Shown here: one piece after another, positions 58,827 to 64,000 of the stretch | How positions within the stretch are numbered: the stretch's first letter is position 1 | Layout of the letters: each line of letters starts with the position of its first letter | Source: Pseudomonas viridiflava | Lineage (GTDB): Bacteria; Pseudomonadota; Gammaproteobacteria; Pseudomonadales; Pseudomonadaceae | NCBI RefSeq assembly: GCF_900590885.1 | Contig: NZ_UUON01000050.1 | Coordinates: forward strand, 1 to 64,000 | Reading direction: 5' to 3' | Length of the DNA stretch: 64,000 nucleotides | Made by a program: the position numbers and the translations under genes | The notes under the pieces: generated by a model | What the model was told of the DNA's origin: nothing | The model's input: the letters and a program-made list of their open reading frames with translations, nothing else | Databases searched by the model: none

Positions 58827-59954
58827 TCATTTGCTTTCCGCCTGTTTGATGGCCAGCACGTCTTTTGGCGTGACCATGTCGCCTTTGTTGTTGCCCCAGG
58901 CATTGCGCTCGTAGGTCACGACCGCTGCGATATCGACTTCCGACAGTTGCTTGCCGAAGGCGGCCATCGCGGTGCCCGGCTTGCCGTGGTAGACCAGGCT
59001 CAGGTGGTCGGCGGCGGGCCCGGTGGCGATTTTCGAGCCTTTGAGCGCCGGGAACATCGGCGGCAGGCCCTGGCCTTCGGCCTGGTGACAGGCTACGCAG
59101 GTGGTGTGGTAGACCTTGTCGCCGCGCGCTACCAGCTCTTCCAGCGTCCACTCTTTGGAGGTCAATTCCTTGAGCTTGGCGGCCTCTTCCTTGCGCTCAC
59201 CGAGCCAGGTGTCGTAGTCGGCCCTGGATTTGACCTCGACCACAATCGGCATGAAGCCGTGGTCCTTGCCGCACAGTTCGGCGCACTGGCCACGGTAGAT
59301 GCCGGGCTTCTCGATACGGGTCCAGGCCTCGTTGACGAACCCGGGGATGGCGTCACGCTTGACCGCAAAAGCCGGCACCCACCAGGAGTGGATCACGTCG
59401 GCGGCGGTTACCAGGAAACGCACCTTGGCGCCGACCGGCAGCACCAGCGGCTGGTCGACTTCCAGCAGGTAATGCTCGCCCTTGGTGGCCTGGTTGTGGA
59501 TCTGCTCGGCGGGCGTGGCCAGGTTGCTGAAGAACTCCACGTCCTGGCCCAGGTATTTGTAATGCCACTTCCACTGATAGCCGGTGACCTGGATATCGAT
59601 ATCCGATTCACTGCTGTCGTAGATATTGATCAGGGTCTTGGTCGCCGGGATGGCCATCGCGACCAGGATCAGCAAGGGCACCACGGTCCAGAGGATTTCC
59701 ACGGTGGTGCTCTCGTGGAACTTGGCCGCAACCTGGCCCGTGGACCGCCGGTGAAGGATCATCGACCAGAACATCGCGCCAAACACGACGATGCCGATCA
59801 CCACACAGATCCAGAAAATGGTCATGTGCAGGTCGAACACAGCGTGACTGACTTCAGTCGCCCCTGGCGCCATATTCGTTGTCCAGGCGGCGTGCGCCTG
59901 GCCGAATACCGACCACAACAGAAGGCCCATCCAAACGTGTGGATGTCGCGTCAT
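58827..59954 (-). CDS. coxB: Cytochrome c oxidase subunit II with fused cytochrome c domain
   Basis: A 375-aa subunit. A signal peptide (ending AHA) and two helices (about residues 43-66 and 86-108) precede the CuA domain with His 189, Cys 224, Cys 228, His 232 and Met 235 (GQCAELCGKDHGFM). A C-terminal cytochrome c domain carries CVACH at 286-290 and PPMFPALKGS, so this is the caa3-like architecture seen in Pseudomonas. It heads the leftward operon coxB-coxA-ctaG-coxC. Confidence 0.95.
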   Translation of the reverse strand: MTRHPHVWMGLLLWSVFGQAHAAWTTNMAPGATEVSHAVFDLHMTIFWICVVIGIVVFGAMFWSMILHRRSTGQVAAKFHESTTVEILWTVVPLLILVAMAIPATKTLINIYDSSESDIDIQVTGYQWKWHYKYLGQDVEFFSNLATPAEQIHNQATKGEHYLLEVDQPLVLPVGAKVRFLVTAADVIHSWWVPAFAVKRDAIPGFVNEAWTRIEKPGIYRGQCAELCGKDHGFMPIVVEVKSRADYDTWLGERKEEAAKLKELTSKEWTLEELVARGDKVYHTTCVACHQAEGQGLPPMFPALKGSKIATGPAADHLSLVYHGKPGTAMAAFGKQLSEVDIAAVVTYERNAWGNNKGDMVTPKDVLAIKQAESK

Positions 59955-60321
59955 TGCGGGTTCCCCTTATCGTTCTTGTTATCCCGCCGGTTTGCACCTG
60001 CGTCGAAGGGAGCGGCTTCCATACTGCTTACAACCGCTTAGCCTTGCCTGCTTATGCAGTCTGGCGTCATCAGCTAATCGCGTACAAACCCGAGTATAGA
60101 CAGGCTCTGCAACCCCGCAATGTGTAGGGGTAAATGAGTGAAAATGAGCGCCCAGAGCCAGTAAATACGGGAGCGGAATCGATTTTCCGACGAACGATGG
60201 CAATTCGATATAACGCCCGTGCATAACCATGAAATAATTATGACAAATGCGTCTGAGGGTCTCGTATAAACGAGCTACCTTAACCTCTCCCTTTTCCTAC
60301 GCCTGCATCACTGGAGCCTTC
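59955..60321. other. Divergent intergenic region upstream of coxB and the 215-aa gene
   Basis: 367 bp holding promoters for both directions. A plausible sigma70 promoter for coxB is listed separately. A GGAG lies before the rightward ATG at 60322. Nothing else distinctive was found. Confidence 0.5.
60093..60120 (-). promoter_or_regulatory. Possible sigma70 promoter of coxB
   Basis: On the minus strand TTGCGG (60115-60120) and TATACT (60093-60098) are separated by 16 bp, about 140 bp upstream of the coxB start. The -35 is weak. Confidence 0.3.
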
Positions 60322-60969
60322 ATGAACACCGCCGCATTGCGCGAGCAGATTTCCCGTGCCCATCAACACGAATCCAGCACTGGCCAGCTTGCCCTGCAAC
60401 TGGAAAAACAATTGCCGCACCTGCATTCGGCCATCTCACTGGCTGACGGTGATCGCAACATTGTCATGACCCGTTTTGTGACCGCCTACATCGACCTCGT
60501 CCCGGACTTGCTCGACGCCGCCAACGACGTAGCCCGTGAGGCCGGGATCGAAAGCCAGATCAAGCCGGTGTTGAAGATTGCCGAGCATTTCTTCCTGCAG
60601 CCGCCAGCGATCCTGGCCGGCCATGAAGGGCTCGACGGCCTGCTGGACGAGGCGTACCTGGCCCATCGCCTGGTCGAAGAAGTAAACGATCTATATATCA
60701 AGCATTTCGGCCAGCCGCTGATTCCGGCGGACACCACTGTGGCCAACCTGATCGCCCATCAACTGATCGGCGAAGCGTTCGCCAACCAGCTGGACGAAGC
60801 CGTACACTTGGCGGTGGATGAGATGCTCAACGAAGAAAGCTTTGCGCTGGAATCGGTAGAGACGTATCGCGAGCAGCTCAAGAGCCCGGACACGGAAGCC
60901 GCATGGAAGCGCTGGCCGTGCCTGTCGCGGCAATTGGGGGTTGAGTTGGCGTTGGATCAGCCGGCTTAA
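60322..60969 (+). CDS. Conserved hypothetical protein next to the cox operon
   Basis: A 215-aa soluble, mostly helical protein (MNTAALREQISRAHQHESST ... EHFFLQPPAILAGHEGLDGL ... LAHRLVEEVNDLYIKHFGQP). No signal peptide, membrane segment or known motif is evident. Corresponding genes stand at the same place beside cox clusters in other Pseudomonas, so it is a real conserved gene of unknown role. GGAG precedes the ATG; an in-frame Met at 60247 is unlikely. A REPIN follows. Confidence 0.75.
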   Translation: MNTAALREQISRAHQHESSTGQLALQLEKQLPHLHSAISLADGDRNIVMTRFVTAYIDLVPDLLDAANDVAREAGIESQIKPVLKIAEHFFLQPPAILAGHEGLDGLLDEAYLAHRLVEEVNDLYIKHFGQPLIPADTTVANLIAHQLIGEAFANQLDEAVHLAVDEMLNEESFALESVETYREQLKSPDTEAAWKRWPCLSRQLGVELALDQPA

Positions 60970-60990
60970 ATCTTCCAGCCAACAAACATC

Positions 60991-61086
60991 AAATGTGGGA
61001 GGGGGCTTGCCCCCGATAGCAGTGGGTCAGTCAATGCATAGATTGACTGACCGCCCGCTATCGGGAGCAAGCCCCCTCCCACATTT
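60991..61086. repeat. REPIN element R7 (symmetric)
   Basis: Arms AAATGTGGGAGGGGGCTTGC and its inverse GCAAGCCCCCTCCCACATTT, with an extra inner palindrome GGTCAGTCAAT/ATTGACTGACC, so the whole could fold into one long hairpin. It lies between convergent genes. Confidence 0.9.
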
Positions 61087-61101
61087 TTTGACCCGGTTTC
61101 G

Positions 61102-62649
61102 TCAGGTGATGGATGGCGCGGAGCCAATGCCCGTCGTCGTGCGCACCCGCCCTTCCAACCGTCGCTTCAACCCACGCGCCTCAATCATCAACTGTGAGCC
61201 CTTGGCTTTATTCGCCCGGCCCCATTCCTCCAGCAACTCCAGGCAGGAATGGTCGATGTAGCTCAAATTGCTGAGCGGCACATGCAAGGTGGTCCCCGCA
61301 GGCACGGTCGACAACACCTGGGTCAGTGCCGGTACTTTCAGAAAGGTCGCCGCACCGGTCAGGCGCAACTCCATCTCACCGTCCTGGGGCAGGTCGATCA
61401 AGCTGACCTTCAACCGCGAAGCCTTGAACGCCAGCTTCACCAGCGTCAGCCCGAAGCCCACCAGCACGCCGGTCAACAGGTCGGTAAAGATGATCGCCAA
61501 CGCGGTGGCCGCGTAGGTAAACATCGGCATCCGCCCATAACGCCCCAACCCTTTGAACGCCTTGATATCCACTAGCTTGATGCCGGTGTACACCAGCACA
61601 CCCGCCAGGCTCGCCACCGGAATGCTTTGCAGCACGCTCGACAGCAACAGTACAAAGCCCAGCAGCCACAGGCCGTGGAACATTGCCGACAAACGCGTGG
61701 TGGCGCCGGCCTGAACGTTGGCCGAGCTGCGTACGATCACACCGGTCATCGGCAAGGCGCCGACCAGACCGCAGAGCATGTTGCCTACACCTTGAGCGGA
61801 CAATTCCTTGTCAAAATCCGAGCGCTGGCCGCTGTGCATCCGGTCGACTGCTGCCGCAGAAAGAAGGGTTTCGGCACTGGCGATAAACGCCACGGCGAAG
61901 GCAGCGATCAACAGCTGCGGATCGGCCAGGTTCAGCAGGTCGCTGGGGCGCAGCCAGTCGATGGCGTCAGCCAGGTTTTCCGGGACCTCCACGCGCTTGA
62001 CCTGTAACGCCAGCACCAGGCTGGTCACTGTTGCCAGCCCCACCCCGAGCAAGGCACCCGGTACGAAACGCAGGGCTTGCGGGCGCAGCTTGTCCCACAG
62101 GTACATCACCAGCATCGTCGAAAGCCCAAGCAAGCCCGCCTGCCAACCCAGGCCGCCGCCGAGGGTCGGAATCGCCTCAGCCAACGCCGCCGGAAAGCCT
62201 GTCAGGTTGTCCAACCCCGAAGGCTTGGGAGCGCCGTCGAGCATCACATGGATCTGCGATAGCACAATCAACACGCCGATGCCCGCCAGCATGCCGTACA
62301 CCACTGCCGGCGCCGTGACGCGAAACCAGCATCCCAAACGCAAACGCCCGGCCACCAATTGCAGAAAACCCGCCAGCAGCAGAATGGGCCCGAGCATCAT
62401 CATGCCGTGCTGGCGTACCAGCTCGAACACCAACACCGCCAGGCCCGCCGCCGGGCCGCTGACCTGCAGCGGCGAACCTGCCAGCCAGCCGACGACCAGC
62501 CCACCGATAATCCCGGTGATCAGGCCCTTGGCCGGCGGCATACCGGACGCAATCGCAATACCCATGCACAGGGGCAGGGCGACCAGAAACACAACCACCG
62601 AAGCCAGCAGCTCCTTTGGCAATACAGCTTTCAATTGAGCAGCACGCAT
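61102..62649 (-). CDS. SulP family inorganic anion transporter
   Basis: A 515-aa SulP protein: membrane domain with VVVFLVALPLCMGIAIASGM, GIIGGLVVGWLAGSPLQVSG and AFIASAETLLSAAAVDRMHS, then a C-terminal STAS domain (LRLTGAATFLKVPALTQVLS ... HVPLSNLSYIDHSCLELLEE). Located beside a beta-carbonic anhydrase, it is probably a bicarbonate (or sulfate) transporter; SulP-carbonic anhydrase pairs are widely linked to bicarbonate uptake. The start at 62649 has GGGAG upstream. Confidence 0.87.
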   Translation of the reverse strand: MRAAQLKAVLPKELLASVVVFLVALPLCMGIAIASGMPPAKGLITGIIGGLVVGWLAGSPLQVSGPAAGLAVLVFELVRQHGMMMLGPILLLAGFLQLVAGRLRLGCWFRVTAPAVVYGMLAGIGVLIVLSQIHVMLDGAPKPSGLDNLTGFPAALAEAIPTLGGGLGWQAGLLGLSTMLVMYLWDKLRPQALRFVPGALLGVGLATVTSLVLALQVKRVEVPENLADAIDWLRPSDLLNLADPQLLIAAFAVAFIASAETLLSAAAVDRMHSGQRSDFDKELSAQGVGNMLCGLVGALPMTGVIVRSSANVQAGATTRLSAMFHGLWLLGFVLLLSSVLQSIPVASLAGVLVYTGIKLVDIKAFKGLGRYGRMPMFTYAATALAIIFTDLLTGVLVGFGLTLVKLAFKASRLKVSLIDLPQDGEMELRLTGAATFLKVPALTQVLSTVPAGTTLHVPLSNLSYIDHSCLELLEEWGRANKAKGSQLMIEARGLKRRLEGRVRTTTGIGSAPSIT

Positions 62650-62734
62650 GATGACTCTCCCGAGGCATTCGCCGGGCGCGGCAAAGCCTGGCTGCATCCA
62701 TGGCAGCCACCGCTTTACCCGGCAGGGAAGTGTT

Positions 62735-63466
62735 TTAGAAGCGCGCTTTAGGCGTCGCGGAAGGAATCGGGCCTTCGCCACCCAACGGTCGGAACGCCGA
62801 CTGATCCGCGTCGTAGGCCCGGATCTCGCTGGTCTCTATGTTGTAGATCCAGCCGTGGATAAATAACTGACCGTTGGCCATGCGCGAAGCCACGGAAGGG
62901 TGGGTGCGCAAGTGTTGCAACTGGGCGATGACGTTTTCTTCGGTCAGCACCTTCATGCTTTCGCCTTCATTGGCGCAGTCGCAGTTGTCATGGACCATGG
63001 TCTTGGCAACCTCGGCATGCCGCAGCCAGGCCTTGACCGTCGGCATCTTCTCCAGGCTGTCGGGGTTGAGTACCGCGCGCATCGCGCCACAATCGGAGTG
63101 CCCGCATACGATGATGTGCTGCACACCCAGGGCGAGCACCGCGTACTCGATGGCCGTGGAAACACCGCCGTTCATCTGGCCGTAAGGCGGTACTACGTTA
63201 CCGACGTTACGGGTCACGAACAGGTCGCCAGGCGAGCTTTGGGTAATCAGCTCCGGCACGATGCGCGAGTCGGCGCAGGTAATGAACATCGCCCGTGGGC
63301 TCTGGGCCGTGGCGAGTTTCTTGAACAGTTCTTCCTGTTGGGGGAAAACGTCGTGATGGAAATGCAAAAAGCCGTCAACGATATGCTGCAGCGCTGCATC
63401 GGCGGACTCCGCCACTTGAGGGGCTGAAGCCGACGCAGCCAACGGCTGTTTATCCTTGTCACTCAT
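62735..63466 (-). CDS. Beta-class carbonic anhydrase
   Basis: A 243-aa enzyme interconverting CO2 and bicarbonate. The zinc ligands are Cys 64 (in FITCADSRIVPELI, with Asp 66 and Arg 68), His 123 and Cys 126 (in CGHSDCGAMR). The N-terminus is somewhat longer than in short bacterial members. AGAGGA precedes the ATG. The SulP gene starts about 85 nt downstream on the same strand, so both may be one operon supplying bicarbonate. Confidence 0.93.
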   Translation of the reverse strand: MSDKDKQPLAASASAPQVAESADAALQHIVDGFLHFHHDVFPQQEELFKKLATAQSPRAMFITCADSRIVPELITQSSPGDLFVTRNVGNVVPPYGQMNGGVSTAIEYAVLALGVQHIIVCGHSDCGAMRAVLNPDSLEKMPTVKAWLRHAEVAKTMVHDNCDCANEGESMKVLTEENVIAQLQHLRTHPSVASRMANGQLFIHGWIYNIETSEIRAYDADQSAFRPLGGEGPIPSATPKARF

Positions 63467-63692
63467 GATTCATCCTCTTGGTTAATGCAGGGGAGTTTTC
63501 AGGCATGTTCGACGCCAGGCCAGTGGATTAGTTGTAAATTCCAAAAACCGGGCTTTCGACTCAGTAGTCATTCGCTGAACAAGGTAACCACCGAAACTTA
63601 ACTCAAACTGAATGAACCGCTCTAGACCGGGGCTTTCAGTGATGTCAAAACGCGACCACTCCTACGAATGTGTAGGATACTTCCTTGTTAGT

Positions 63693-64000
63693 CTACAACA
63701 ATGCCATTTGCCTGCCCGGCGGGCAAAACGCCGTGCAATCCAGGTTGAATCCTTCCCGGCGGTTGAGCCCCAGGCGTTTTATCGCCTTGCTGAAGCGCTG
63801 CGCCAACAAATCGGCAAACGGGCCTTCGCCACGCATGCGCACGCCAAAACGGCTGTCATACACTTCACCGCCGCGCACCTGCCGCACCAGGCTCATCACA
63901 TGGGCAGCGCGTTGCGGGTAATGCGCCACCAGCCACTCCTCGAACAGCGGCGCCACCTCCAGCGGCAGGCGCAACATCATGTAGGCCGCGCTTTGCGCAC
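63693..64000 (-). CDS. C-terminal part of a radical SAM protein (runs off the window)
   Basis: The frame is open to the right edge and encodes about 101 residues. AQSAAYMMLRLPLEVAPLFE and HYPQRAAHVMSLVRQVRGGE resemble the C-terminal portion of the PA0069-type radical SAM family (SplB-like), but the CxxxCxxC cluster site lies outside. The stop is at 63693. Identification is tentative because only this end is visible. Confidence 0.6.
   Translation of the reverse strand, partial: AQSAAYMMLRLPLEVAPLFEEWLVAHYPQRAAHVMSLVRQVRGGEVYDSRFGVRMRGEGPFADLLAQRFSKAIKRLGLNRREGFNLDCTAFCPPGRQMALL

Noticed and set aside
57170..58849. A 559-codon frame antisense to coxA
   Set aside because: Product is His/Arg/Gln-rich with no domain; coxA on the other strand is unmistakable.

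Overview
The window is a chromosomal segment of a fluorescent Pseudomonas, most likely of the P. fluorescens group. The support is high-GC coding sequence, gene order matching the chromosomal regions that flank the replication origin in P. aeruginosa (algB-kinB-ampDh2 ... polA ... znu ... metNIQ, and the aa3 oxidase cluster), and REPIN repeats of the type known from P. fluorescens SBW25. Species assignment is inference; gene-order comparisons are from memory.

Layout. 1-420: promoter and leader region of an rRNA operon transcribed leftward out of the window (three tandem promoters and a boxA). 465-3936: glutarate catabolism (CoA-transferase, glutaryl-CoA dehydrogenase, LysR regulator). 4389-7282: three-gene proton-translocating transhydrogenase. 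7462-8955: acetyl-CoA hydrolase/CoA-transferase. 9274-13115: accessory-looking stretch with two small DUF1127 genes sharing an upstream motif, three tandem exported DUF2388 paralogues and a large exported protein carrying HELTH and DUF4105-type His/Cys motifs. 13445-24889: CitMHS citrate carrier, TerC, Na/Pi cotransporter, M16 protease, DUF2914-type membrane protein, a complete Mce/Mla-like lipid transporter (permease, ATPase, MCE protein, lipoprotein) and a fused SpmA-SpmB protein. 24987-28071: GltP symporter, a gene-poor gap, then DUF1328 and Ivy-like lysozyme inhibitor genes and a small hypothetical. 28456-32373: AlgB/KinB two-component system and AmpDh2 amidase. 32462-37079: diguanylate cyclase, EEP nuclease, DsbA, cytochrome c4 and a cytochrome c5 remnant without its haem motif. 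37284-42348: EngB, a probable ErsA sRNA with an AlgU-type promoter, PolA, a DUF2782 protein and homoserine kinase. 42477-46270: zinc uptake (znuA divergent from zur-znuC-znuB) and a lipoprotein. 46336-51246: KatE and the methionine importer MetNIQ. 51404-59954: aa3 cytochrome c oxidase with haem A synthesis and assembly factors. 60322-64000: conserved hypothetical, SulP transporter, beta-carbonic anhydrase and the C-terminus of a probable radical SAM protein.

Most of the window is core metabolism, respiration and envelope maintenance. Seven REP/REPIN elements lie in intergenic gaps, usually after gene ends. The least understood part is 9.0-13.1 kb (DUF1127 pair with shared upstream motif plus DUF2388 x3-DUF4105). 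Other notable points are the probable ErsA locus, the decayed cytochrome c5 and an orphan TetR-like palindrome at 26.5 kb.
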